Source: an uncultured Planctomycetaceae bacterium
Lineage (GTDB): Bacteria > Planctomycetota > Planctomycetia > Pirellulales > Pirellulaceae
DNA: 42,399 nucleotides
Assembly: GCA_903927685.1 (NCBI GenBank)
Contig: CAIYOB010000722.1
Span: 1-42,399 of the forward strand
Direction: 5' to 3'
In this document: piece by piece, positions 1-9,228 of the stretch
Layout: each line of letters begins with the position of its first letter
How positions within the stretch are numbered: position 1 is the stretch's first letter
Notes under the pieces: model-generated
What the model was told of the DNA's origin: nothing
Seen by the model: only the letters and a program-made list of their open reading frames with translations
The model's database searches: none
Program-made: the position numbers and the translations under genes

Positions 1-1351
1 GCCGATGACCTCGGCTACGGCGATCTGAGTTGTTACGGCTCGCGGGAGATCCGCACGCCGAACTTGGATCGCATGGCGGCCGAGGGCGTGCGGTTCACGA
101 GCTTCTACGCGCAAGCCTTCTGCGGTCCCAGTCGGGCCGCGCTGATGACGGGTTGTTATCCGCTCCGGCTGGCGGAAATCGGCAACCGAAAACACCACAT
201 GACCGTGCCGCATGCGCGCGAGGCCCTGCTGTCGGAAGTCCTGAAGCGTGCCGGCTATGCCACGGCTCAGATCGGCAAGTGGGACCTGGCGGGGCATGTG
301 CCCGATCGCTTCGAGTACCCCGAAAACGCGCCGCGGCAACGCGGCTTTGACTTCCATTTCGGTACCCCGGCCAGCAACGACGTCTGGGCCCAGACGGCCA
401 TGTTCCGCGACGGCCAGCCGGTCGAGGATCCCGTCGACCTGTCCGAGTCCACCACGCAACGCTACGCCGACGAGGCACTGCGATTCGTTCGCGAACACAC
501 GACCCAGCCGTTCTTCATCTACCTCTGCCCGAACATGCCGCATACGGCGCTGCACGCCGGCGCCGCCTTTCGGGGCGGCTCGCCCCGCGGCCTGTACGGC
601 GACGTCGTCGAGGAACTGGACGCTCACGTCGGCCGGATCCTGGACGCCCTGCGCTGCGCGGGTGCGGACCGCAGCACGCTGGTCTTCTTTACCAGCGACA
701 ACGGTCCGTGGCTGAGCCAGGGGGGCGGACGGCGGCAGCGCGGGGCCTTTGCGCGGCGGCAAGACGTCGACATGGGAAGGCGGCGTGCGCGTGCCGGCGA
801 TTGCCTGGTGGCCCGGCCGCATCGCCGCCGGCCAGACCTGGGGGCGGATCGCCGGTACGCTCGATCTGCTGCCCACGCTTGCGCAGTTGGCGGGCGGCGA
901 ACCGCCGGAGAACGAATTGGATGGCCGCGACATCTCTTCCTGGCTGCTGCGCGGTCCGCCCGACGAAGCCGACACGGCAATCCATCTGTACCACGTGAAC
1001 ACGCACCTCCAGGCCGTCCGCCAAGGCCGCTGGAAACTGCACCTGCCGCGGCCCTATCCGGTGCCGTGGCTCAGTCCCGGTCTGCGACGCCCGCACGTCG
1101 CCGAAGCGGATCGATTCGCGGTCGAGACGCCTCTGCTGTACGACCTGGAGTCCGACGTCGGCGAGCAGCAGGATGTCGCCGCGGAACATCCCGACCTCGT
1201 GAAGACGCTCCTCGCGCTGGCCGACAAGGCGCGGAGCGAAATCGGCGACTACGACCGCGTCGGCAGCGAGGCACGTTTTTTCGACGCCGGCCCGCCACGG
1301 CCGGACATGAACGTCTGGAAAGTGAAGCAGGCGAAAACCCCGGCGCGGTGA
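1..1351 (+). CDS. Sulfatase, 5' truncated by the window edge and frameshifted
   Basis: A type I sulfatase that would hydrolyse sulfate esters, probably outside the cytoplasm. Frame 1 from base 1 opens with ADDLGYGDLSCYGS, the N-terminal metal-binding Asp pair. Bases 121-135 encode CGPSR, the C-x-P-S-R site where Cys becomes formylglycine. TSDNG near base 691 gives the C-terminal metal ligands. The frame breaks in a run of six G at 720-725; removing one G joins it to the frame ending in TGA at 1349-1351, which carries the family's typical TSTWEGGVRVPAIAW segment. The motif usually written GKWHLG reads GKWDLAG at about 268-288, so a conserved His is replaced. The upstream start is outside the window. 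The family is certain; whether the gene is intact, a sequencing error or a pseudogene cannot be decided here. Confidence 0.85.
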
Positions 1352-1420
1352 GCTTCCGCCGCAGCGGAGTCCGTTCCGGCTGCCGTACATTCCGAACCAA
1401 GGAGTATCAAGGAATCCTCT

Positions 1421-3253
1421 ATGCCGTCTCAACTGGGCATCTATTCCGTTCTCGCTGCGGTCCTATTTCCGCTGGCTGCAACCCGGGGTGGGCAGCCGCC
1501 GCGGCCGAACTTCATCGTCATCTACACCGACGACCACGGCTGGGCGGACCTGGGCGCGCAGGGCGTACAGCAGGACATTCGGACACCGAACCTGGATGCG
1601 CTCGCGGCCGGCGGAGTCCGCGCCACCAACGGCTACGTCACGGCGCCGCAATGCGTGCCGTCGCGGGGCGGGCTGCTGGTAGGCCGGTTCCAGGGACGCT
1701 TCAACCTGGACAACAACGGGTCCTCGCTCGACGGCTTCAACCGGCAAACCACCATCGCCGCGCGGCTGCAGACGGCCGGGTATGCGACGGGCATGGCGGG
1801 CAAGTGGCATCTCGGGCTGCCCGAAGCGATCACTCGGCACGGCTTCGCGGACGTTTACTGCAACCAAGGCGCCGGCGGCAAGGCTTGGGCGAATTTCGAC
1901 CTGGAGGGCAACTCGCTTCCCGGCGCTGTCGTGCCCAGTCCGCGGTATCACCTGGAAGCCAACGCAGCCGCGGCCTGTGCATTCATCAAGCGGCATCGCG
2001 ACCAGCCGTTTTTCTTCTACCTCGCCTTTCGCGCTCCGCACACACCCTTGGACGCGCCGCCGAAATACACTGCGCGTTTTCCCGGTCCGATGCCCGAACG
2101 CCGCCGCCAGGCCCTGGCGATGATCTCGGCGATCGACGACGGCGTGGGCTGCGTGATGCAAACCCTGCGCGAGCACGGTTTGGAGGACCGCACGCTGTTG
2201 TTCGTCATGGGCGACAACGGTGCGCCGCTCAAGATTCACAAGATCGACTCGCCGTTGAACGGCGACGCGGGCGGTTGGGACGGCTCGCTGAACGCGCCGC
2301 TGAACGGGGAAAAGGGAATGCTCAGCGAGGGCGGCATGCGCGTCCCGTGGCTGGCGTATTGGAAGGGCACGATCCCCGGCGGCCAGGTGTTCGACCAGCC
2401 CGTGATCAGCCTCGATGTTGCCGCCACCGCCGCCGCGCTGGCGGGCCTCGAGACCCAGCCCGGCGAACTGGACGGCGTGAATCTGCTGCCGTACCTTCAA
2501 GGCGCAATTAAGACACCGCCTCACGAGGCCCTGCTGTGGCGCTGGACGGCCCAGTCCGCCATCCGCGCCGGCCAGTGGAAGCTGCTCCGCGGCGGCGCCC
2601 GCGAGTACCTGTACGACCTGGCCGCCGACCCCGGGGAGAAGCAGAACGTCGCCGACCTGCATCCCGAGATCGCCAACCGCCTGCGGGCTCAGCTGACCGC
2701 CTGGTGCTCGGAACTCGATCCGCCCGGGTTGGCCACGAGTCCGATGGCGCCGACCTGGAACGATTACTTCGACTATTACCTGGAAGGCAAGCCGGCTCCC
2801 GCTCCGGGCGACCAGCTCCGCGGGCAGGCCGCCGCGCCCGAATTGCAGGGCTGGCTGGCCCGCAACGGCGTCCTGACCGTGACGGACGGGGCGTTGCAAT
2901 TGACCCGCGAAAGAACTCCGAACGATGGTCCGAACGCGAAAGGGGCGTTCCTGGCCCGCGCCCAGTTCCAGGCGGCCGGCCCGCTCACCGTGCGGTTGAC
3001 ACTCAAGTCCGCGACGGCCGGCCAAGCCGCGATCGCCTGGCGAACGGCTGAGCAGAAGGATTTTGTACCCCAAAACCGAGCGGTTTTTCCACTCGCTGCG
3101 TCCGCCGATTGGCAGACGCACGAGGTGCAACTCCCTGGGGCGGGAACCGTGATCCACCTCCGCTTGCATCTGCCCGACGACGTGACGCTGGTCCGCCAAG
3201 TCGAACTCCAGCCGGCCACGGGCCGGCCGGTGCGGTTGTTTGGGCCGCGGTAG
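1421..3253 (+). CDS. Secreted sulfatase with an extra C-terminal beta-rich domain
   Basis: A 610-residue arylsulfatase-type enzyme. Residues 1-24 form a signal peptide. Catalytic features are intact: Asp37-Asp38 (YTDDHG), formylglycine Cys78 in CVPSR, Lys128 and His130 in AGKWHLG, and GDNG further on. The usual sulfatase fold ends near residue 455 with ATSPMAPTWNDYFDYYLEG. About 150 further residues follow, rich in alternating hydrophobic segments and resembling a carbohydrate-binding or laminin-type beta sandwich; that assignment is inference. It lies 69 bases after another sulfatase on the same strand and probably shares its transcript. An AAGGAA sequence lies just before the ATG. The substrate is unknown, though sulfated polysaccharides are the usual planctomycete targets. 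It is convergent with the ceramidase-like gene, and a palindromic repeat sits between the two. Confidence 0.93.
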   Translation: MPSQLGIYSVLAAVLFPLAATRGGQPPRPNFIVIYTDDHGWADLGAQGVQQDIRTPNLDALAAGGVRATNGYVTAPQCVPSRGGLLVGRFQGRFNLDNNGSSLDGFNRQTTIAARLQTAGYATGMAGKWHLGLPEAITRHGFADVYCNQGAGGKAWANFDLEGNSLPGAVVPSPRYHLEANAAAACAFIKRHRDQPFFFYLAFRAPHTPLDAPPKYTARFPGPMPERRRQALAMISAIDDGVGCVMQTLREHGLEDRTLLFVMGDNGAPLKIHKIDSPLNGDAGGWDGSLNAPLNGEKGMLSEGGMRVPWLAYWKGTIPGGQVFDQPVISLDVAATAAALAGLETQPGELDGVNLLPYLQGAIKTPPHEALLWRWTAQSAIRAGQWKLLRGGAREYLYDLAADPGEKQNVADLHPEIANRLRAQLTAWCSELDPPGLATSPMAPTWNDYFDYYLEGKPAPAPGDQLRGQAAAPELQGWLARNGVLTVTDGALQLTRERTPNDGPNAKGAFLARAQFQAAGPLTVRLTLKSATAGQAAIAWRTAEQKDFVPQNRAVFPLAASADWQTHEVQLPGAGTVIHLRLHLPDDVTLVRQVELQPATGRPVRLFGPR

Positions 3254-3310
3254 AACTGGACGGTCGCCGGCCCGTGCAGTTGTCCCTGCCGCCGGTTCTT
3301 GATCTGCAGC

Positions 3311-3456
3311 CTGGTGCGTTGTCCAGGCTGACTGTTGGGGTGCCTGGGGTCGAGTGCAGCGAGCCCCCAGTGGCAAGAACTGGCGGCTCGCCACTCGTAC
3401 CTCGTGGCTCGACCCCAGGCGTCCAGCCCCAGTTCTTAGCCTGGACAACGCATCAG
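3311..3456. repeat. Palindromic dispersed repeat, copy A (full length)
   Basis: The outer arms at 3311-3329 and 3438-3456 are inverted with one mismatch (CTGGTGCGTTGTCCAGGCT and its complement). An inner pair, CCTGGGGTCGAG at 3343-3354 and its complement at about 3408-3419, nests inside. The core GGGGTCGAGTGCAGCG recurs at four other loci. The element fills most of the 248-base gap between two convergent genes, where it could fold as a large hairpin and act as a bidirectional 3' end. That role is inferred. Confidence 0.85.
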
Positions 3457-3501
3457 GCCGTCAGCCTCGCGAGTCGCAACGGGCTGGGAACGAGCGGAAT
3501 T

Positions 3502-4812
3502 TCAGGGCCCCCGTGAAACGCGTTTCAGATGGTTCAGGATATCGGCCGATTCCCGTTCGATGATCTCGCCGGCACGCGTCGTCAGGTACGAATGCTCGCC
3601 AAACCACGTTTCATAGCTGCCGCCGGCAAATGCCTTCGCCGTGGGCACGTACCCGTGAGCGCCGTTGGTCTGTTCTGCGACCATCGTATACCGGAAAGGC
3701 GATTGCCTCTTGATGTTCATCCCGATTTCGCAGAACAGCTCGGTGGGATTGGTCACAATCGCGAACTCGTTGCCGATGCAGATCCCCGTGAGGAAGCATG
3801 GGTAGCTCGGCCGTTCCCTCTCCTGCATGTCGTGAAACGCCTGCCGGTAGTGTTCGAGCTGTTGGGGCCAGTTGCGGGCAATCTCCGCCTCCTCAAGTTC
3901 TGGCTGCTCGCGTCCCGGCATTGGCAGTTCCCGGCTTTCGATTGCCAGCCACGGATCGGCGAGCGGGGTGAGTTGTCCAAGGCAGCCGACAATGCCTTCG
4001 CCGAGTTTTTCGCCGAACCGCTCCCGCTCCACGCTGTAGATGGGATTCACGTCGCCACAAGCGCCCGGCAGGAACAGCGTGGGCACCGCATAGCCCAATC
4101 GTTCTTGAACATGCTGCTGAACATCACCGGGATAATCGGCCGAGATGACGGAAGCCCGCGTGTTGGCGGCGTGACAGGCGAAGTTGTAGACGACGGCCCG
4201 ATACCTTCCGTCCGGGCCGCTCACTGCCAGCACGGCGAACTCGGGATCGGCACAACTCTCCGCCGGATAGCGATTGGCGTCCCCCGGAGCCAATTGCCAA
4301 CGGTTCCACGCTTGCCCGTCTTGGACGACTCGTCGACACTCGCTCACGCCCTCGGCGGTGCCTTTTGCCGTGCCGAGCTGGCACGGCGCGAGATCGCGGG
4401 CCGCCAGCGCCACCGCCTCCGCAATCGGCGTCACCAGTTGGTCCTGGTAGTAGCTCCACAGGGGGCCGCTGTGCGTATGTGAAGAACAGATGATGACGTT
4501 GTCCGCAGGAATGCCGGTGGTTGTCTCGATCTGCCGGCGCGCCCGCACCACATGCTCCACTGGGTATTTCAACGTGTCCAAGGTGACCATCGCCACGGTC
4601 CGGCCGCCTGCCGAAAGAACCAACGCCTTGACAAACAGGCGTCGGTCCACCGACGACGATTTCTGCGGATTCGGCGAGCCCGCCAGCACGACGGGCTCGG
4701 GGGGAGTGATGTCCACGCTGCCGACACCGGCAGCGATGCCGCCGTCGGCTGGCGCGGCCGCCAATCTCGCGAGTGGAAAGAGGACGACGACAAGTGCCAG
4801 TATGTGTTTCAT
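3502..4812 (-). CDS. Neutral/alkaline ceramidase-like secreted protein
   Basis: A 436-residue protein with a signal peptide at residues 1-20. It then begins AAGVGSVDITPPEPVVLAG, the hallmark opening of the neutral/alkaline non-lysosomal ceramidase N-terminal family (PF04734). SHTHSGP at residues 111-117 is the conserved zinc-binding motif of that family. The family hydrolyses the amide bond of ceramide or related lipids. In planctomycetes many copies lack the C-terminal domain, as this one does, so the true substrate is open. It follows the molybdopterin oxidoreductase gene by 38 bases on the same strand, suggesting co-transcription. No clear Shine-Dalgarno sequence precedes the ATG. Family confident, substrate not. 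Confidence 0.88.
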   Translation of the reverse strand: MKHILALVVVLFPLARLAAAPADGGIAAGVGSVDITPPEPVVLAGSPNPQKSSSVDRRLFVKALVLSAGGRTVAMVTLDTLKYPVEHVVRARRQIETTTGIPADNVIICSSHTHSGPLWSYYQDQLVTPIAEAVALAARDLAPCQLGTAKGTAEGVSECRRVVQDGQAWNRWQLAPGDANRYPAESCADPEFAVLAVSGPDGRYRAVVYNFACHAANTRASVISADYPGDVQQHVQERLGYAVPTLFLPGACGDVNPIYSVERERFGEKLGEGIVGCLGQLTPLADPWLAIESRELPMPGREQPELEEAEIARNWPQQLEHYRQAFHDMQERERPSYPCFLTGICIGNEFAIVTNPTELFCEIGMNIKRQSPFRYTMVAEQTNGAHGYVPTAKAFAGGSYETWFGEHSYLTTRAGEIIERESADILNHLKRVSRGP

Positions 4813-4850
4813 GAATCAACGGGCCCGTCGGTGTCGCCGCTCGGACCGCG

Positions 4851-6113
4851 CTAGGGCTCGACGGTTACCGACACGCGTTGCAGTTCGTTGCGGCCGGACT
4901 TGGGCAGCGGCCGCGGCATCGGCTGGGCGGTGCCGCCGGCGTCGATCGTGCGGCAGCACAGCTCGTACTGTCCGGCGGCCGGCACGGTCAGCAGGGCCGC
5001 CCAGTGCGCGATCGCGTTCCGCAGCGGCCACATCAGCGGGCGCCCGTCCGCGTCGAACTGGCCCGGGAGCGACGGCAGCGGGCCGTCGGGCAAGCCGCCT
5101 CCCCAGTGCTTCGGCGGGGGCAGGATCTCGGCGTCATGCCAGTCCGCGCGCGTCAGGTACGGGTCGTCCGCGGGCCAAGGCGGGTCTTTCGCCAGCAGGC
5201 AATACTGCACCTTGCTCAAGCCGGCCGCTCCGACTTGGGCGACGCCGGTCAACGCGGCCCAATGGCCGGCTTGCACGGTCTGCGGCGTCTGCAGGAAGCG
5301 GGCGAAGGTCTTCAGCGGGCTGTCGACATCGTTGTTCTGACCCGCGTAGGTGTCGTTCGGATTCGGGTCGTTGGTCAGCACGACTCGCTGCAGCCACTTG
5401 ATCGACTTGAAGCCGTATCCGTCGGGGACCACCAGCCGCACGGGGCCGCCGCGTTTGGGGGCCAGCCAGTCGCCGTTCATCTTGTAGGCCAGGATCACGG
5501 GCTGTTCGCCGGGAGGGTCTTCGAGCACGCGGTTGATCGACAGCGAACTCTGAAAACCGGGTCCCGGCTTCGCGGCGTCGCTGTTGTAGCCGTGGTACCA
5601 GACGCGGCGCAGGTTGGCCGTCGGACGTGTCATCCAGATCACTTCGCGCAGCGGCACGCCTTCCCACAACCCCATCCCGTTGACTTGCCCGACGTTCAGG
5701 CAGGTTGCCACTTTCAGGTACCGCACGGCGTGCTTTTCGGCCAGGGCCATCAGGCCCGCCCAATCCAATGCCGTGCCCAGTTCCTTGGACAGCGGCCGCT
5801 CGATCCGGACATCGCTGCCGGGATCGGCGACGACTTCCAGCTGCCACGTATCCTGCTCCAAGCCCGCCGCGCGGCGCTGTTCGACGGTCATCTCATACGG
5901 CGGCGGCTTGCCGCGGCCGCCGCCTGCAAACCGGGACTCGGGCGTCAGGTACTCGAGCTTGGCGACGGCTTCGGCGAGCAGTTGCTCGCCTTCCACCCCG
6001 GAAGCCAGCGCCGGAGCCAGGCTCAACCCCGCGACGCCCGCCGCGCCCAACTGCAGGAAGTAGCGTCGCGTGACGTCGTGATGTTCTTGTCGCAGCAAAT
6101 CACGGTCCTTCAT
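4851..6113 (-). CDS. Tat-exported molybdopterin-dependent oxidoreductase (sulfite oxidase family)
   Basis: A 420-residue protein. Residues 15-34 (TRRYFLQLGAAGVAGLSLAP) are a twin-arginine signal. The Oxidored_molyb fold follows: Cys138 in ATCLNVGQVNG is the likely molybdenum ligand, GLWEGVPLREVIW is the typical cofactor-domain strand, and GGPVRLVVPDGYGFKSIKWL is the conserved pterin-side segment. The C-terminal ~100 residues resemble the Ig-like dimerisation domain of sulfite oxidases. It probably oxidises or reduces a small sulfur or oxygen compound in the periplasm. A partner cytochrome is not visible nearby. A GGGAGG ribosome-binding site precedes the ATG. The ceramidase-like gene follows by 38 bases. 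Confidence 0.9.
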   Translation of the reverse strand: MKDRDLLRQEHHDVTRRYFLQLGAAGVAGLSLAPALASGVEGEQLLAEAVAKLEYLTPESRFAGGGRGKPPPYEMTVEQRRAAGLEQDTWQLEVVADPGSDVRIERPLSKELGTALDWAGLMALAEKHAVRYLKVATCLNVGQVNGMGLWEGVPLREVIWMTRPTANLRRVWYHGYNSDAAKPGPGFQSSLSINRVLEDPPGEQPVILAYKMNGDWLAPKRGGPVRLVVPDGYGFKSIKWLQRVVLTNDPNPNDTYAGQNNDVDSPLKTFARFLQTPQTVQAGHWAALTGVAQVGAAGLSKVQYCLLAKDPPWPADDPYLTRADWHDAEILPPPKHWGGGLPDGPLPSLPGQFDADGRPLMWPLRNAIAHWAALLTVPAAGQYELCCRTIDAGGTAQPMPRPLPKSGRNELQRVSVTVEP

Positions 6114-6220
6114 CGGGAAGCCTCCCAGGGACGATCAAGTGGCAGAGTTCCCCAGGATACCAGCCGCCCGAAACACGGGAAAGAGGCGATGCCCACGGCT
6201 TGCGTGCCCCAGTTCCGTGG

Positions 6221-6296
6221 GTGCCTGGGGTCGAGTGCAGCGAGCCCCCTGTCTCTGCCCCTGGGGGCACGCTGCACTCGACCCCACCCTGGGTGT
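6221..6296. repeat. Palindromic dispersed repeat, copy B
   Basis: GGGGTCGAGTGCAGCG at 6227-6242 is repeated as a perfect 16-base inverted copy at 6270-6285, with a 27-base loop. It lies between the TolC-type gene and the molybdopterin oxidoreductase gene, both on the minus strand. It may separate two transcripts or stabilise an mRNA end. The sequence is seen; the function is inferred. Confidence 0.85.
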
Positions 6297-6321
6297 CCCG
6301 GTTTCGGCTCGTCGCGGGCCG

Positions 6322-8193
6322 TCACGGCGGCGACGTCACGGGCTCGCCGGCCGGCGGCGCGATCGGCTCCGGACGCGGCTGGTTCCGATTCAGGCGTTCG
6401 ACCGGGTTCTCCAGGTTGAACGTCTCCTCGGCGGGCCGCTCGCCCACGGGATAGCGGGGCGTGTTTTCGCCCGGCGGCAGCGACTGCGGGAACTCGCGGC
6501 CGCGGCCCAGTTCGCCCAAGGGCCCGAGCGTGCAGAATCGCTCTTCGTAAAACCGCACGCCATGCGTTTCCAGGATCGTCCCGGTCTGCCGCTCGAGGGT
6601 GGCCAGCTGGACATTGTACAACGACAGATACTGGGCCTCCGAGCCGATGGCGTTTCCCCAGTCGTTGATGGCCAACAGGGTGTTGATGAACTGCGTTCGC
6701 CCGGCCAGGTAGCTTTCGATCTGCAGGTTCAAGTTCAGTCGGGCCGCGTCCCGGGTCTGCCGGGCGAGATCGTACTGGGCCCACGCCTTGTCCAGCGTCC
6801 GCAGGCTCAACGCCAGTTCGTGGGTGATGGCATGCAGGCCTTGCTGCAGGTTCGCCCGATCGCGGGAAATGACCAATTCCTGGCTGCGGAGCGAAGCCCG
6901 CCCGCGGCGTAAGCCCAGCGGAACTGAGAAGTTCACGCCCAGCGCCCAGTCGGTAAACTGGCCGGCCTGCGAGCGCAGGTGCGAACCGTCCGGCAACTCG
7001 CCCTCAATCCCGTTCCAGCGATACAGGCCGACAGCATCCAACTGCGGATACGCTTCGTTGCGGACTTGCAGCAACAGCTGCTGGTCGGCCTCCAGGACCA
7101 GCTTCAACTCGACCAAGTCGGGCCTCCGCTCGGCGGCCAATTCCAACAGCGTCGGCCACTGGAACTCTTCCCGTTGCGTTGTCGGCGGCGAGATGGGCAC
7201 GATCCGCTCGCCGTCCATCGGCGGCAGTCCCAGCAGGTTGCGCAGGGCTGCTTCGCGATCCAAGGCGGTGTTCTCGGCGGCCACCAGAGACGACCGGAAG
7301 TTCAACAGCGAGACCCGCGCCTGGGCCGCCACGCTGGCATTCTCGATGTGCACGTCCAACGCCGCTTGCGCCCGATCGAATGCGAACTGGGCTTGTTCCA
7401 CCTGCCGTTGGCGGGCCCAGACATCGGTCCGCGCGGCGACCAACAGCCAATAGCCCTCGATCACCCCGCGGACCAACTCCTGCACGCCGTCTTTGAACTG
7501 GAAATAGGACCGCTCGGCATCGATCCGGGCGAGCACAATCGGCACGCGGTTGACAGCCCAGCCGCCGCCCTGCAACAGCGGTTGGGTGTAGCTCAGGTCC
7601 AACGACGACGGGCTCCGGCGGATGTCGAAGTCCGTTCGATAGGGATTGGCCAGCACGCCGAACCTGGCGGTTCCGCCGGACAGCGTGGTCTTGGACAGCC
7701 CCATTTCGTACAGGTAACCGTCGCGTCGATTACCGCCCAGCAGCCACTGGTTCCAGTCCTCGACGAAGCCGATCCCCGGGGTTTCGTCGCGGTTCCACGT
7801 GTTGTCGATCTGCAGCGTTGGATCAAACCGGGAGACCTGCTGGTCCACCTGGTTATTGACAATCGCCGTGTCGTAGATCGTCTGACCGCTGGAGACGGCC
7901 GAGGCGCCTGCCAGGACGCGCACCACCTCGCTGTTGGCCAAGGCGATCCGGATCGCCTCGTCCAGCGAGAGCGACCGTTCGGGCAGGTCCGCCTCGGGAT
8001 TGGATACCGTTGCCGGCGGCGGAACGTCGGGGATCGTCAGCTGGGGCAACTCGCTGGGGTCGCGAACCTCGATCGTGGACTGCCCCGGCGGGAGAAACGA
8101 CGGAAACCGTTGCGCGGGCGCAACGGGTGCGGACGCTAGCACGAGGGCCAGCGCGAGGGCTGCGGCAGCGATACGGCGCGGATCGGCAGTCAT
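6322..8193 (-). CDS. TolC-family outer membrane efflux protein
   Basis: A 623-residue protein with a signal peptide (residues 1-27, ending APVAPAQ), a short proline-rich linker, then a TolC/OEP fold. SLSLDEAIRIALANSEVVRVLAG is the classic first helix of each OEP repeat. A second repeat begins near WPTLLELAAERRPDLVELKLVLEADQQ. LSYTQPLLQGGG and FSVPLGLRRGRASLRSQE are typical outer-membrane strands. It would be the exit duct of a tripartite exporter. The ABC ATPase gene lies 31 bases upstream on the same strand, so the two are probably one transcript. The matching adaptor and permease are not beside it; a MacA/MacB-like pair appears at the far right end of the window. Confidence 0.92.
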   Translation of the reverse strand: MTADPRRIAAAALALALVLASAPVAPAQRFPSFLPPGQSTIEVRDPSELPQLTIPDVPPPATVSNPEADLPERSLSLDEAIRIALANSEVVRVLAGASAVSSGQTIYDTAIVNNQVDQQVSRFDPTLQIDNTWNRDETPGIGFVEDWNQWLLGGNRRDGYLYEMGLSKTTLSGGTARFGVLANPYRTDFDIRRSPSSLDLSYTQPLLQGGGWAVNRVPIVLARIDAERSYFQFKDGVQELVRGVIEGYWLLVAARTDVWARQRQVEQAQFAFDRAQAALDVHIENASVAAQARVSLLNFRSSLVAAENTALDREAALRNLLGLPPMDGERIVPISPPTTQREEFQWPTLLELAAERRPDLVELKLVLEADQQLLLQVRNEAYPQLDAVGLYRWNGIEGELPDGSHLRSQAGQFTDWALGVNFSVPLGLRRGRASLRSQELVISRDRANLQQGLHAITHELALSLRTLDKAWAQYDLARQTRDAARLNLNLQIESYLAGRTQFINTLLAINDWGNAIGSEAQYLSLYNVQLATLERQTGTILETHGVRFYEERFCTLGPLGELGRGREFPQSLPPGENTPRYPVGERPAEETFNLENPVERLNRNQPRPEPIAPPAGEPVTSPP

Positions 8194-8224
8194 ACCGCTA
8201 TCATCTTCGGCCCGCCGCTGCCGG

Positions 8225-8998
8225 TTACTCCAACTTTCCCGGTTCTACCGGTCGAATCGATGAAGCGAGTTCTGCCGTTTCGGCAGCATGCAACGAGGAC
8301 CAGGCGACGTCGATGTCCGGCGTGTCCTGGACGATCAGCCCGTCCCGCAAGGCGATGATCCGCTTGGCGTGCCGGGCGACATCCGGATCGTGGGTCACCA
8401 AGATGACGGTGATCCCGTTGTCTTCGTTCAGGCGGCGGAACAGTTCGATGACTTCGCGGCTGGTCCGCGAGTCCAGGTTGCCGGTCGGCTCGTCGCCCAT
8501 CAGCAGCGACGGTTCGTTGATCAAGGCCCGCGCGATGGCCACCCGCTGCTGCTGGCCACCCGACAACTGGCCGGGATGATGACCCAGGCGATCGCCCAAG
8601 CCGACCCGTTCCAGCATCGCGATCGCCCGCCGGCGGCGGTCGCGGGCCGACACGTGAGCGGCGTACAGCAGCGGCAGCTCGACGTTTTCGATTGCCGAGG
8701 TCCGCGGCAACAGATTGAAATTCTGAAAAACGAAGCCGATCCGGCGATTGCGAATGCGGGCCCGCTGGTCCGCGGACAGGTCACCGACTTCCTCGTCCGC
8801 CAGGCGATAGCTGCCCCGCGTCGGCCGGTCCAGGCACCCCAACGTGTTCATCAGCGTGGATTTGCCCGACCCGGATGGGCCGACCAGCGCCAAGTACTCG
8901 CCCGACTGGATGTCCAGCGAGACGCTGCGCAGCGCCTCGACCTGGACCTCGCCCAAGTCGTAGATCTTGCAGATGTCACGGAGTTCGATCAGGGCCAT
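8225..8998 (-). CDS. ABC transporter ATP-binding protein, MacB/LolD type
   Basis: A 257-residue ATPase with complete motifs: Walker A GPSGSGKS at residues 40-47, Q-loop VFQNFNLLPR near 90-99, signature LSGGQQQR at 145-152, Walker B LLMGDEP at 165-171 and H-loop His203. NFNLLPRTSAIENVELPLLY is characteristic of the MacB/LolD exporter subfamily. The last ~30 residues extend past the usual fold and are not recognised. It would power a membrane permease of FtsX/MacB type, none of which is adjacent. The TolC-type gene follows by 31 bases, supporting an export role. Confidence 0.94.
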   Translation of the reverse strand: MALIELRDICKIYDLGEVQVEALRSVSLDIQSGEYLALVGPSGSGKSTLMNTLGCLDRPTRGSYRLADEEVGDLSADQRARIRNRRIGFVFQNFNLLPRTSAIENVELPLLYAAHVSARDRRRRAIAMLERVGLGDRLGHHPGQLSGGQQQRVAIARALINEPSLLMGDEPTGNLDSRTSREVIELFRRLNEDNGITVILVTHDPDVARHAKRIIALRDGLIVQDTPDIDVAWSSLHAAETAELASSIRPVEPGKLE

Positions 8999-9228
8999 AG
9001 ACGGTTACGCTGCGGGTGGTTGGTGCGTCCGGGGGAAGATGCGTCAGGCATGCGAACTTCCATTGTCGTCGTCGGGTGCTAGCAGCCCCGGGCAAGTGCT
9101 GTCGCGGCAACGCTGAAGTTGGCAGTGCGCGACCCGGCCGTGGCGGGTCGGAGTGGACATCCCCTGGAACATCTACGATGTCAGCGTGTATCATCGCCGT
9201 TTTCCCGCGTACGATCAACAGGATTGCC

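Noticed and set aside
64..2511. An 815-codon plus-strand open frame running through both sulfatase genes
   Set aside because: Only bases up to about 720 encode sulfatase sequence. The rest is a GC-rich out-of-frame read-through rich in Arg, Ala and Gly that overlaps two real genes.
1463..3448. A 661-codon minus-strand open frame opposite the second sulfatase
   Set aside because: It is an antisense shadow: low-complexity composition, no domain, and the plus strand encodes a complete sulfatase with signal peptide.
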